Positions 35,598 to 46,310 of a stretch of DNA of 64,000 nt are shown here, one piece after another. A program made the position numbers and the translations under genes. Numbering within the stretch: the stretch's first letter is position 1; each line of letters opens with the position of its first letter. Source of the DNA: Pyronema omphalodes (Eukaryota; Ascomycota; Pezizomycetes; Pezizales; Pyronemataceae). Location of the stretch: the NCBI GenBank assembly GCA_024516155.1, contig JAJJXM010000026.1, positions 620,001 to 684,000 on the forward strand, written 5' to 3'. Under the pieces are notes generated by a model. That model was not told where the DNA came from and did not search any database. It saw only the letters and a list, made by a program, of their open reading frames with translations.

Positions 35598-38500
35598 TCT
35601 GGAGGCGATGGCGTCCGCGGGTCAGTGCACCCAAAATGCAGACGCGAGAACAAAGGTGGGGTTGACAACCAATCAAAGATCAGCCAAAAATCCATTAAAC
35701 TCTGAGGAAGCAGCTTGCCAAAGGCGGACAAAAGCACCACTGCAGAGCCAGAGCAAATCAGGATTAATCAGGTACAAGTTTGTAATGTTCATAATTGGTG
35801 CTTCGGATAGCTCTCAAGTTCAAGAATTGTCAGGAACCTACACCGGAATTCCGTGTGAAGCTTGCAAAGCCCTTAGCTTATCTTCGAAGATGTTAAACGC
35901 TAGCGCTGATCTGCCTCGGCGTCATTGAGGAGCACTCGCCGATGTTTTATTGTGGGGGAGGATCCATGTGGATCCATGGTACTGCACATCTAGATGAAAG
36001 CTTGTCTTGTACATATCGGACCGGTGTAACTAACCTCCGACTTCCGATGTTATCACCGTGTGCATACTCTAAGTCCTCTGGAGCTGCAGAATTGGCTGTG
36101 ACTAACTGTGGGGTCGTGTTTAATTTCTTAGACGGTTTCATACATAGATCAACTTCATCATGTACCTATACGCGTAGATATGGCATGTCCAACATGACCT
36201 TATCGGCGATGTTGACATTAACCTAATCACTCGGAGTTGGAGTCATAGAAAATTACACCTGGGCAACATCTGGTGCTCGCACGGCAAACGAAAGTGTAGA
36301 AATAGCGTATAGAGGTGTCCAAAACCTGGGGTCAGTTATCCATAAGCAATTATGTCCCTGGCTATTGGTCTTTATGTAAATTTCTTGATCCGTACGATAC
36401 TGCTAGACGTTTTCATAATAGATACCGAAATACTCGACCTTCCACATTTCCGCACCCAGAAGCACATACATTTAAATCCATGATATCACTGTAGTTTGAA
36501 GTTTTCCAATAGTAGCTCATAACGCCCAGTAGTAAGTCAATCCATCGCCAACTCTAGATTCCCCGGGGACGGAATAAAGATCTTCAAACATCCATCAAGT
36601 ATTCATTGTCCTCACGTCGCACGAAAAAAACTTTAATTCGACGATTACTGATATGTAGCTGTTCCGGATATCTAGCGTCCATCAGGTGCCACAGTACCGA
36701 TCCAATGATAGGCCCATGCTTCTTACCTCACCTCATTCTCGCTTAATGCCGCGGAGCTCCGACGGGTCAGCTGACTCAGCCCTTACCCCTCTTGTATGTG
36801 CTCGAGGGCAAGGGTAAGTCGAGAGCTTTGCTTGCATAACCGCGCCGGACCTTTTGTCCTCACACAACGACGAATGCCAAGACCACTGCCCTTTATGAAT
36901 TACCGAATATCTTTTCATAACTATGGTTAAAATTAGCTACCTTGGGACTTTTGTGCATGGTATTGCTATGTCCGAATTATATTGGTTGCGCCGTACTTAA
37001 GGCATCTCTCGAGTACAAGCCGAAGCGACCGAGCCACATACCAAACGGACTGGCATATGTACCTCCCACAAAACGGCCGAGAAGAATGTAGTCGCTCAGT
37101 TTCATGGCATCGGGGCCCGCATTTCTATATTATTATAGAATTGTTCTTAATGCACTTCGGTTGATTAGTAGATATCAATATCGATGGAATGGAGGCATAC
37201 AGAATTTATACAAATAATGCAATATTGAAGACCATACTAGCTGCCCTGGTTTCAAACTTTAGAAGCTGTTAAAGGGCCTCACAGTTCGATTTTAGAACAA
37301 AAACGGGTGGAAGGTAATTGTACGGACGGCTTTGGTACCACTGATGGCAACCCGGTCCCGGGTTGGTAATACTTTGGTTCCCTTCCTCCAAAGCGTTGTG
37401 ATCTGTCGGATACTTATCTAATTTTCGGTACGGAATATTGATGGCAATTTGCAGTTGGATACCAGCTGAGTCGCATGGCAGCGTCTAAAAAATTCAAAAA
37501 ATGGTGTAAGTATAATTCTGGTCCTCTTTGTTGTTCACAGGACAAAGACTGGACGTCGTCCCGATTCAGGCGCAGCACATGAAATACTGCTCCAATGATA
37601 GCTGCCATAATTATTTTGCAATATAGTTGAAGATAAAGAAAAACTCTGTATACATTTATTGAGGTTCTGGAGAGAAATCGACATTGGCCATGGAGGTGGA
37701 GCACCGGATTCATCAGAATGCACTCGATTTTAAAAATGGAGTGAGGGGTCATGATGCTGCTGCAAGGAGGTGATGGTTCGATTGACTATGTTTATCAGTA
37801 AACTTGCAAAACAAAGATATTAATATAAAGACACTGGATAAGTTATTTCCGTATACGTTAATGCTTCTACTATGGCCCTGCGTCCAGGGTTCACCTCACT
37901 CCCAAATTCGGATCCGGATTGACCGACATTCTTACGAAAGAGCTGAAGTAGCGAGCACAAAAGTCAGCAAGGCTAATATTAACCTTTCAAAAAGTACCTG
38001 CAGAAATTCAACATGTCGGAAATACTCCAGTGAATCGAGTCGTACGGTTCAATTTCTTTCAAACTCCGCAGCGCTTGCGTCTATTTCCGCCGTTTTGTCG
38101 AACCCTGATGCAGCCAATAGAATATATTATATTGCTTCCTTCTCCTTAATTTCAAAAAAGGCAGTCAGTACTAAACTTATAATCGTCACAAGGGGGGGGG
38201 GGGGGGGGGGCATAAGCTTAGTCTTTATAGCGACGAAGGCATCCATGATCCATTAGCACTTACCTATTACATCAACCACATGCCACTGCAAGATCGCGAA
38301 CAAAATATATCAACCCCCCAAATTACCCCTATAAACCATATCAAACACTTCATGTCTCGAAGGATACCTGGGTACATACCATGCTGATTCAATTTCGCTG
38401 GAGAACCCTGCACGGCGGCTGCGTTTATGATATTAATCACTATTTTCGCCAAACAACCGAGCCATCCAATAGAATGCGTCGACAGAGTTGATATCGCCCC

Positions 38501-39120
38501 TTCAAACCTTGTCCCGGTATTTTTTAAACGGGGAATCGGGGTGGACTTTATATCCGTTGATACATATAGATGATATACTTAGAATGATCCTTGACGATCT
38601 TTGACGAGTGACAATGGCTAGATTAGCATGCCGAGGGAAAGATACGCGCGCGCAACGACTCCACCGGAGAACAGAATTGGTGCCCAGGATGCGGAGATTC
38701 CCTGTATGTACATAGCTAAACTGCACAAAACTTTAATTTTGAGATGCACAGGGGGAGCTAAGATTGGGATCGTAGGGCTGGATGTGTGATGGACGTCATA
38801 TGTGCAGCTAATTGAGGATCCGAGATCTTCTAATTGATGCCTTGACATATGCATACGTCGTTGATTCTATTTCCTATTTTGTTTCCATGAATTTTGAAAT
38901 CTTCACGGCATTAATCAAAGCGAAGAAATGATCTCAAGAGGATAAGAAAGTAAATTGATAACTAAACTCCAAAAACTCCAAACAAAAGAAAGCTACAACA
39001 AGGAGAAAAGAAAAGAAATTCATCATCATCATTATCATCATCAACCATTGCATCCCTTATTAACCTGAATAATTTGTAACCATGCATCATTGAAGTTTCC
39101 TAATCCCAACCCTCTACCAT
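35598..39120. other. Gene-free spacer
   Basis: About 3.5 kb with no supportable gene. Holds a G19 tract at 38192-38210 and an ATC-rich microsatellite at about 39021-39048, upstream of which lies the 3' end of the Ser/Arg-rich gene. Short frames on both strands lack domains. Confidence 0.45.
38192..38210 (+). repeat. G19 tract
   Basis: Nineteen consecutive G, preceded by CACAA, without the T-run seen at other sites. Confidence 0.95.
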
Positions 39121-39792
39121 CTAGTAGTATCTCTCCATCTCCCTCTCCCTCTCCCTACGACGTCCCTCACGATCTCCACGACGGACCTTCTCAACTACCA
39201 ATCCCTCATCCCTCATCATGCCCTTACAACCCTCAGAAAACTCACTTCTGTGGTATGCCATTCCTCGGGAGCTGACATACTCGACACCCTTAACTCTTTC
39301 CTGATCTCTTCCAGTAGGCATAGAAGGTACATAGTTCGGGGTCTCCACAAATCTCACACTCTTAGAAGAAGAAGCGGAAGCAACGGAATGAGCAGAGTGG
39401 ACCGAAGAGCTTCTTGAGGAGTTACTACAGGGAGAGATAGAACGTCCATAGCTAGGAGGTGACAAGGAGCGATCAGAACGATCCGAATGGTATCCGGAGC
39501 TTCCACGGGATGAGGAGTAGGAAGAGGAACGGCTGTGGCCGCGGTGGCTACCGGGGCTGTTGGTAATTTTGTAGGAGTTGAGACTAGGGGAGAGGTCGTC
39601 GACGGCACGGGGTTCGTTGGTGATGAAAACTGTGCGGGGATGGGAGGTGGGGGATCCGTGGGAGCGGGGGTGAGAGGTGGGAGGAAGACGAGATTCTGGA
39701 GAGATGGGAATGCGAGTGGAGGGAGTGCCGGGGTGGATGGTTAAGTCGTGGTAGGGAGAGAGAGTAATGGTGGGAACAGTGGAGGCGTGCAT
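39121..39792 (-). CDS. Ser/Arg-rich disordered protein with a KSVRF motif
   Basis: A 223-residue single-exon frame. The start is the ATG at 39792 (MHASTVPTITL); the frame is open further upstream, but that stretch is a Phe-rich translation of a CTTTTTC-repeat leader. Residues 1-75 are Pro/Ser/Thr-rich; about 75-140 is an SR/RS-like region with RGSSGYHSDRSDRS. Then KSVRFVETPNYVP follows, of which KSVRF fits the RVxF consensus for protein phosphatase 1 docking. The C-terminus is highly charged (RRGDREGRRREREREMERYY). The whole looks disordered and phosphorylated. I do not recognise the family; PP1 binding is inference from one short motif. Confidence 0.65.
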   Translation of the reverse strand: MHASTVPTITLSPYHDLTIHPGTPSTRIPISPESRLPPTSHPRSHGSPTSHPRTVFITNEPRAVDDLSPSLNSYKITNSPGSHRGHSRSSSYSSSRGSSGYHSDRSDRSLSPPSYGRSISPCSNSSRSSSVHSAHSVASASSSKSVRFVETPNYVPSMPTGRDQERVKGVEYVSSRGMAYHRSEFSEGCKGMMRDEGLVVEKVRRGDREGRRREREREMERYY

Positions 39793-40349
39793 GGTGATTT
39801 TGTTTGAAAATGTTCCGTAAAGTTGAAAAAGCTGAAAAAGGCTGGAGAAATCTGGAAAAGTTTGAAAAAGTCGAAAAAGTTCTGGTGAAACAAAAATATC
39901 GATGAAGGTCGTGTCAAATGGTTCGGTGTTTGAAAAGCCGAATTGATTGTTGAAGATGAAAGTTTGGTGAAAGTAAAGGCACAGCCCTAACAAACAAAGT
40001 TAGAATTACTCCCACACAATGAATTGAATCCCGTGTATACCTTAATCAAAATTGTTCAAGAAAGAAATCTGAAATGGAATGAAAACCCAAAAAATGCAAC
40101 CCAAAGGAAACAAGGAAAAAAAGAGGAAAGTAGGAAAGTTGCTAAGGTGAAACTCTGTTTCGAACCGGATCTTTTGTCTGCTGGTGAAAAGAAGAACTTA
40201 GGGGAGGTCTTTGGATAGTCTTTATACACTTCGGACAAGTTCACGACAATTCGTGTTTTGCCAATCATTTTTGGAAAACTCTAATCCTAAAGTCGGAATA
40301 CCCGAAACACGTTCACGACAGTGCAAACTCGAAACCGACTCCTCGTGCC
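39793..40349. other. Leader of the Ser/Arg-rich gene and flank of the LINE
   Basis: Between about 39818 and 39885 the plus strand repeats GAAAAAG (CTTTTTC on the sense strand), a pyrimidine-rich leader or promoter of the gene at 39792. The rest is spacer up to the LINE target duplication. Confidence 0.4.
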
Positions 40350-40363
40350 CCATCTGGGCGGGT
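40350..40363. repeat. LINE target-site duplication, 3' side
   Basis: CCATCTGGGCGGGT, identical to 46481-46494 on the other side of the LINE. It abuts the (CAAAA)3 tail. Confidence 0.85.
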
Positions 40364-40506
40364 TTTTGTTTTGTTTTGTATCATACACTGTTCGAGGCCT
40401 GAAAGGCCTATGCAGGAAGAAAGAAATCCTGGTATCCCGTCCTCGTGGCCAAGACCACCTAGTGAGGCGCCCCTATCTCCTACCCCCGTTACACACCCCC
40501 GAAGTA

Positions 40507-40612
40507 AAAAAAATAAAAAAAAAATAAAAAAAATAAAAAAAAATAAAAAAAAAAATAAAAAAATAAAAAATAAAAAATAAAAAAGAGAAAATAAAAAGAA
40601 AAGAGAAAACAC
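40507..40612 (-). repeat. T-rich simple repeat in the LINE 3' UTR
   Basis: On the plus strand a run of A7-11 blocks separated by single T; on the LINE sense strand it is TTTTTTTTA-type. It therefore is not the poly(A) tail, which is the separate (CAAAA)3 at 40364-40378. Confidence 0.85.
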
Positions 40613-40842
40613 TCAGTCAAACCGTGCACCCCCAGAAAAAAGAAAAGAAAGAAAAGAAAATGAAAAGAAAAGGAGACAAAGTCGCTTAGAAGCGGACTGC
40701 TCTAACACATCGCGAGAAAAACAGAGGAAACCAAAGATACGCGTCTTAACCCAACGAAAAAGAAAAAAAGGAAAATCCCCGCATCCCTTATCACCTCATT
40801 CCCCGTATCCTCCCAATTTGGCCTCACCCACCCGTGCCATTC

Positions 40843-43800
40843 TCATTCCACATAGCGCCTACCCACCTCCGTGGCTGCTAGGAATTCCAAGATCGCTTTG
40901 GTAAGCCGATCGTCCGAAAAAATCTCCACCGCCTTTAGCCTTCCCCGCCGTCGCCGCGGCTTTCCAGTTATTTTTTCCACCTCTTGAGTGAGTACCGCGT
41001 ACTCACGCTGCCAGCGATCACAGGCACCAAACAGGTGACCTCGCGTTTGGCGTTCTCCGGAATCGCACCACCAACAGCGATCGGAGTCTTTTTTCTTTAT
41101 GCGCACCAGGTGGGTGCCTATCAGCGCGTGACCGGAGGCAAGCTGGTAGAACACCGCAGCCCGGTGTTTCGGCACGGTCTTCAGGCCGTCTCGGATGCCC
41201 CACTTCTTTCGTGGGCGGTAAGCTGCGTGAAGGTCGGTACGCTGGCGTACCCACTTCGATGCGATCGCTTTGGGGATCTCCGTCACTGCGCGGTTGACGT
41301 GCGCCAGCGACGTCCAAGGGAGGGGAGAGCAGACGGGGTTTGCACACCCTCGGAGGGGGGGGGCCAAACAACGATGGCTTGTACCGTGTTTTGCTGCTGC
41401 GTCCGCAGCTTCGTTTTCGAGGATGTCGCTGTGTCCGGGTACCCACCGGAAGACCACCTCGATGCCGGTGAAGGCGCGGAGTTTTGCGACCTCCGTCGCG
41501 ATCAGGCGCTGCAAGATCTGGCCCGGGCCAGGTACGTCGGAGAGCAGGCGCTGCAGCGCAGCTTGTGCATCGGAGAAAATAGTGAGGAGCGGGGGGGGGC
41601 GGGTTACTGAGTAATGGTAATTATCCCAGTAATCACGCAGGGCCATCAGCATGGCATGGAGCTCGGCGTCGTATACTTCTGCATGACGTCCCACGCAGAA
41701 GGAGGAGGGGGTGAGGATGCCTCTCACGTAACGAACGAAGCCTGAACCAGCGACATCTTCTATACGAGACCCGTCGGTCCAAGCGCAGGCGGATCCAAGG
41801 TTTCTCCATTGCAACGCGCACTCGGTTGCTTCGTCCCTCGATGCTATGACGACGGTACCGGGGAACTGTTGGGGGAGAGGGGGGAAGACCCTCTCGACGT
41901 GATGGAAGCCCGAGCGAGTCGTGGCGCGCTGAGTTAGTTGTCTGACGATGTCGGCGGTCGGAGACGGGGAGCTGGATCCGGGGGGGGCTGGGCGGGTAAG
42001 AAGTCGCGCTCTGAAGCGGGCTTCCCGTCCGCGCACGAGGGATTCTGCCGGTCGCGTCGCGCTCTCTGCTGCCAGAAAGCCGAGCGGGGTTGTGCGGAAG
42101 CAGCCGGTGATGGCCCGTGCCTGCTTGTTGAGAACGAGTTGGAGGCGGGATAGGTGCCCAGCGTCTCGGGAGGGGAGTCGGCGGACGGCGTTAATTTCTA
42201 TGCCGTAGGTAGCAACAGATTGCACCACCGCTTGTTGAAGATTAGCGGTGCTGCCTGCGGGGAGCCCGTATTTCTTGCACAAGCGTGCAATCTGTGCTTG
42301 TTGTTGCGAGGCTCGGGAGAGCCATTTCTGGCGATGCTGGTTAAAGGTGAGTTTTGCGTCCAGCCAGTAACCTAGCCACCGAACAGCGGTTTCGGAATAC
42401 CGAATGGAGTGGGTTCCCACCGTCACTGTGAGGGAGTCGGGGTTCGGGGGAGAGCGTCTGCGGGAGAAAAGGATTGCTTCTGTCTTTTCGGATTCGAACA
42501 CTACCGCGTTCGCTTCACCCCACGCGAGGCAGAGGGACGCGCATCGATCTAACTTGGTGGTGACGTCAGTCGCTGACGCGCCTTTCACGAGCCACGTGAC
42601 GTCATCGACGAAGGAAAGTCCCAGCGTTCCTCCGACCTCCGCTTCCACCAACTTCGCCAGATCTGCTATGTACAGCAGAAACAATATCGGGGACACGGGG
42701 GAGCCTTGGGGCAACCCAGTGTCTGTGTCTATCGGCTCACCAGCCTCCCCTGCGAGAAAGATCTCGACTCGCCTACTTCTCATGAAGCTCGTCACCCAGC
42801 GAACAAGACCTTCGTCGAAGGTTGCTCTACGCAGCTTATTGGTTAAGCACACGCTGTTGACGGTAGGAAACGCGCCTTTTACGTCCATCAGGAGAGCGCC
42901 TGCTAAAGCCTTTTCCTCCCAAGCAGCCTCGACGAATCCTACCAAAACCGCCGCCGCGTCCGCTGCCGACCTGTTCGTCCTCCCCCCAAACTGCCCGTCA
43001 TGTAGGATCCCCGTGCGCTCAGCTTCTTGTGCGAGCAGCACCGCTACCACTTTTTCAACCAGCTTGCCAACGCAGCTGAGCAAGGAGATGATTCGAAAGC
43101 TTTTTGCACGTGAGTAGCTCGGCTTTCCCGGCTTCGGGATGCATACCCCCTTTGCGATCTTCCAGTCGCGGGGGTGATACCCCAGGCGTATGCAATGCTT
43201 CACCACCGCAACAACCCGGTCCGGATCCCACGAAAGCAGGGCTTTGATGATGGGGACACCCAGCGCATCGGCGCCTGGGGCCTTCTTGTTGCTCTGTCTG
43301 GACAAAGCGGAGGAAACGGATTGTAGCGAGACTGACTGCCACAGGGTTCCGGGCGGCCCCGGGGGGAGTGGTAACTCCGAGAAGGGGTTAGGGGGGGGGA
43401 AGGACACTTCCGCGAGCATCCTACGTTTATCCTGATCGTCCTCCGCTCGTTGCCCTTCTTCATTCTCGAGCGGACCTACCGCCGTCGCTGCCCGCGGTTT
43501 AGTCATCCTCAGTGCTGCCCAGACAGCGTCCCCGTTGGCTGTCGACAGGAAGTCCCCCCAGCACCTACGCTTTTTCTGTCTCTGTAGCGAATGATATGCG
43601 TTGCGCAGTTGGTGCTCTTCTTCCACCGTCGCGCGCCCTTCCTTGACCGCTCTTCGGGTCCTCCCATACTCCGTACGAGCCTCACGAATCTCCGCACACC
43701 ACCACCGCTTCGACCGTGCGGTGAGCCGGATTTTCCTTGCTCGTTCCTCCAACAAAGATGTCAGTTCCTCCCGCACCCAAACTACCTCATCTTCCACTTC

Positions 43801-44613
43801 CTCCTCCGTGCTGAGGTCCGTGAGGAGCGGTCTGCGTTCGCTTCGATGGCGCCAATCTAACGCCGCAGAGACCGCTCCGACCTCATCCTCCAACAATTCC
43901 TTGACAGCCCACCCCCTCGTTGGGACTTCAAAGTCCGCCGGAGCCATCACCGTCGAGACTTTCCACGTCAACGCAGCGTGGTCGGACGTGGTAGCATGTT
44001 CCGGATCGTCCAATCTTGTGGCACGCACCGCCGTCGCAATCTCCTCCGTCCCGAGTACCAAGTCGATGACGCTGTACCGCAGCTGGCCTGTTTGCTGGTG
44101 AGTTTCGAGACCGTCACCTACATAATGAAGGTTGTGGGAATCCATCAGGGACTCTAGGAAGGCGTGGTGGAGCGGTGCGTCGCACCGGGGGTTCCACCGC
44201 TGGCTATGGGCATTGAAGTCGCCCGCCAGTACCGTTCCCGAGGTGATGATACGATCCCAGCTGACGTCTCTAGCTGGTCGAGCTCCGTCCGAGTTACGAG
44301 GAGCGTCGTAGACATTCACCATCCTGAGCTGCCTGTGTCCTCGACACATTACGTCCAAAACCTGCACGTCCCCGTCGCTTCCCACTGCGAGATCCTCCCT
44401 AGGTCTCAACGTCCACGCTGAGTCTTTACGTACCGCCGCCATCACTCTACCTCCCCAGAAAAAGTCGTACGCCGGGTGTCTCCACCCTTGGAACGTCGGC
44501 GGCTCCTGCACCAGCACGACGTCCGCACCCAACTCTTTCCCGCTCTCCATGATCGCCGTAAGAACCTCACCGCTCTTGCGACAGTTCAACTGTAGAACCT
44601 GAATTGTACTCAT
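40843..44613 (-). CDS. LINE ORF2: endonuclease, reverse transcriptase, RNase H
   Basis: A 1256-residue frame starting at the ATG at 44613. The N-terminal APE-type endonuclease shows LQLNCRKS, VVLVQEPPTF, AGDFNAHSQRW and SDHAALTW. The reverse transcriptase shows VKGAFPTVN, GLPQGSPVSPILFLLY and the catalytic FVDDV. The RNase H domain shows AWTDGSR, AELHAML, IFSDAQAAL and VPGHSDILENEAADAAA, so all four acidic or His positions are present. The C-terminus carries a Cys/His cluster (CWWCDSGERQTRGHLFGAC). The protein nicks target DNA and copies the element RNA there. Its start overlaps the ORF1 stop as ATGA inside a hairpin loop, so translation is likely coupled to ORF1. Confidence 0.95.
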   Translation of the reverse strand: MSTIQVLQLNCRKSGEVLTAIMESGKELGADVVLVQEPPTFQGWRHPAYDFFWGGRVMAAVRKDSAWTLRPREDLAVGSDGDVQVLDVMCRGHRQLRMVNVYDAPRNSDGARPARDVSWDRIITSGTVLAGDFNAHSQRWNPRCDAPLHHAFLESLMDSHNLHYVGDGLETHQQTGQLRYSVIDLVLGTEEIATAVRATRLDDPEHATTSDHAALTWKVSTVMAPADFEVPTRGWAVKELLEDEVGAVSAALDWRHRSERRPLLTDLSTEEEVEDEVVWVREELTSLLEERARKIRLTARSKRWWCAEIREARTEYGRTRRAVKEGRATVEEEHQLRNAYHSLQRQKKRRCWGDFLSTANGDAVWAALRMTKPRAATAVGPLENEEGQRAEDDQDKRRMLAEVSFPPPNPFSELPLPPGPPGTLWQSVSLQSVSSALSRQSNKKAPGADALGVPIIKALLSWDPDRVVAVVKHCIRLGYHPRDWKIAKGVCIPKPGKPSYSRAKSFRIISLLSCVGKLVEKVVAVLLAQEAERTGILHDGQFGGRTNRSAADAAAVLVGFVEAAWEEKALAGALLMDVKGAFPTVNSVCLTNKLRRATFDEGLVRWVTSFMRSRRVEIFLAGEAGEPIDTDTGLPQGSPVSPILFLLYIADLAKLVEAEVGGTLGLSFVDDVTWLVKGASATDVTTKLDRCASLCLAWGEANAVVFESEKTEAILFSRRRSPPNPDSLTVTVGTHSIRYSETAVRWLGYWLDAKLTFNQHRQKWLSRASQQQAQIARLCKKYGLPAGSTANLQQAVVQSVATYGIEINAVRRLPSRDAGHLSRLQLVLNKQARAITGCFRTTPLGFLAAESATRPAESLVRGREARFRARLLTRPAPPGSSSPSPTADIVRQLTQRATTRSGFHHVERVFPPLPQQFPGTVVIASRDEATECALQWRNLGSACAWTDGSRIEDVAGSGFVRYVRGILTPSSFCVGRHAEVYDAELHAMLMALRDYWDNYHYSVTRPPPLLTIFSDAQAALQRLLSDVPGPGQILQRLIATEVAKLRAFTGIEVVFRWVPGHSDILENEAADAAAKHGTSHRCLAPPLRGCANPVCSPLPWTSLAHVNRAVTEIPKAIASKWVRQRTDLHAAYRPRKKWGIRDGLKTVPKHRAAVFYQLASGHALIGTHLVRIKKKDSDRCWWCDSGERQTRGHLFGACDRWQREYAVLTQEVEKITGKPRRRRGRLKAVEIFSDDRLTKAILEFLAATEVGRRYVE

Positions 44614-44625
44614 AATTCAGGTTCT
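44594..44625 (-). promoter_or_regulatory. 12-bp hairpin holding the ORF1-stop/ORF2-start overlap
   Basis: On the sense (minus) strand AGAACCTGAATT, then an 8-nt loop ATGAGTAC, then AATTCAGGTTCT. The arms (44614-44625 and 44594-44605) are perfectly complementary over 12 bp. The loop contains the ATGA that is both the start of ORF2 and the stop (TGA) of ORF1. A twelve-base perfect match here is far beyond chance, and both arms are coding, so the structure seems selected. A role in termination-reinitiation is inference. Confidence 0.8.
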
Positions 44626-46310
44626 GTGGGCGCAACGGCATCGGTCAACCCCGCGGAGGAGGCGACTTCGGAATCGGTGTCCATGAGGACAGCGAAGGGG
44701 TTCACAACCACCAGGGCGGTGGAGGGGCTGGGGTCTTGAGTCTGGGGGGAGGGGGACGGAGGGGAGGAGGGGGTCGGAGCGGGGGCTACACGCGAGGTGG
44801 GGGCGGCAGCGGTGACAGGGTTCAATCGGGACGAACGGGCGAGACGGGCGGCCGCTATGGCGGCGAGGCGATCAGGGCAGGTTCGAGCTGTTGCGAAGTG
44901 TTCTTCCCCGCAATTAGCACACTTAGGTACCGGGAGAGAATGGGGGCACGCTGAGCCCATGGGCTTGCTACAGCCTGCGAATGAGCACGCGGGGTGCTTC
45001 GCGGTGGGGTGGCTGAGGGCGCAGAAGGCGCACCGGAACACATCAGGCGTGGAGCAGCGCTCGCGGATGTGGCCCCATTTTAGGCATCCTGAGCACTGAC
45101 TGTCGGGGCCCTCGAAGACATAGAGCTCTGCCCGGTGACGGCGACTGCCCAGCAAGACTCCTTTGGTGATTAGCAGGCGGGCGGAAGCGGAGCTCCTCAC
45201 GAAAACTACGGCGGATGAACTTTGGGTGGCACCGCGAACGAAGCGCTCACGAATTTCTTCAACCTTACCCAACCAACGAACGTTAGGTAGTACTTCTACG
45301 TTTTCATGGTTTGCTTGTATTTCCACCTGGAGTTTTTGCACTCCGTGGGAACCTTCTCCCAGGAAACGCGCGAGCGGCACGCTGTGCACCTTGAGGGCTA
45401 CCCAACGGTCTAGCTCCTCGACGTCAGTAACCCCGGAGTCTACTTCCCTAACGGCGTTGATGATTTCGTTACGATACAAACGTAAAAGCGTTGCTGCGTC
45501 AACCCCTGGGACGGTGGTGGCCGTCAGGGTACCCTTTGCGTTGCGGGACACCTTCAGAACGCGGTGGAATTGAGGCGCGTTCTTGTACCACAAGCAGTTG
45601 TTAATGGCTGCCGTGTACGCGTCCAGGGGCTGGGAGCAGTTTGCGCTGGCGGGGTCACGAACGAAGACGATACGACGGACCTCAGACGGGAGGTTTGTGG
45701 CAGGGGCGTGAAGGCTACCAGCGCGTTGTTGGACCTTCTTCGCGTGACGTGACTGGTGAGTGGCCCACGGGGTGGTAAGGGCAGGCGTGGGGGCGGGGAG
45801 GCTCGCGTTGGCAGCGGCGACCTGTGCGATGGTCGGCTGGGTGGCTATCGGAACGGGAGGACGGGGTGGAGCGGCGGTGGTTTGCGCGGTGGAGCGGGAC
45901 GGCCTGGGGGCGGGCGGGGCGGGTCTGGCAAGAGCCTCGTTAAGGCGGTCGCGAAGCTCACGATTGACTGTGCGGAGGCGCGTGACCTCTTCCTCCAGGG
46001 CGGGGACGCGTTTGTCCAGGGCATCCAGCCTCTTACCAAGGCTGAGGATGTACTCAGGGTTAATGACAGACACGACCGTGGGCGCGTCGTCTCCGCGTTT
46101 CTCGCGTTTCTCAAACGCAGGGCCTTCCTCCTCGAAGGGCTGGGTGGCTTGGGCTCGTTTTCCAACTGCCTGTTGGAGGCGAGCGTGTGCTGCGGAAGAG
46201 CCTCTGATGGCCATCGGAGTGGGGGGTACCATGAGGGACGGAGCGGGCGGTGCCAAACATGTCGTCTTCTGGTTGGCCGCTGGGTTTCGGAGTGGAGGGA
46301 CTCGGGGCAT
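44610..46310 (-). CDS. LINE ORF1: gag-like zinc-knuckle protein
   Basis: Given here from the first in-frame ATG at 46310 (566 residues); the frame is open from about 46424 but with no ATG there, so a non-AUG start would add 38 residues. An Ala/Pro-rich N-terminus is followed by a short coiled coil (SLGKRLDALDKRVPALEEEV and on), an Ala/Pro linker, a central RNA-binding-like region (about residues 200-380), and three Cys/His clusters: CSGCLKWGHIRERC (CX2CX4HX4C), CAFCALSHPTAKHPAC and CANCGEEHFATARTC. A Pro/Ser-rich tail ends ...TEPEL. It would bind element RNA into a ribonucleoprotein. The TGA stop overlaps the ORF2 ATG. Confidence 0.88.
   Translation of the reverse strand: MPRVPPLRNPAANQKTTCLAPPAPSLMVPPTPMAIRGSSAAHARLQQAVGKRAQATQPFEEEGPAFEKREKRGDDAPTVVSVINPEYILSLGKRLDALDKRVPALEEEVTRLRTVNRELRDRLNEALARPAPPAPRPSRSTAQTTAAPPRPPVPIATQPTIAQVAAANASLPAPTPALTTPWATHQSRHAKKVQQRAGSLHAPATNLPSEVRRIVFVRDPASANCSQPLDAYTAAINNCLWYKNAPQFHRVLKVSRNAKGTLTATTVPGVDAATLLRLYRNEIINAVREVDSGVTDVEELDRWVALKVHSVPLARFLGEGSHGVQKLQVEIQANHENVEVLPNVRWLGKVEEIRERFVRGATQSSSAVVFVRSSASARLLITKGVLLGSRRHRAELYVFEGPDSQCSGCLKWGHIRERCSTPDVFRCAFCALSHPTAKHPACSFAGCSKPMGSACPHSLPVPKCANCGEEHFATARTCPDRLAAIAAARLARSSRLNPVTAAAPTSRVAPAPTPSSPPSPSPQTQDPSPSTALVVVNPFAVLMDTDSEVASSAGLTDAVAPTEPEL

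Noticed and set aside
40984..43117. Several 100-240-codon plus-strand frames across the LINE
   Set aside because: Shadows of the intact ORF2 on the minus strand; GC-rich coding DNA leaves long open antisense frames.
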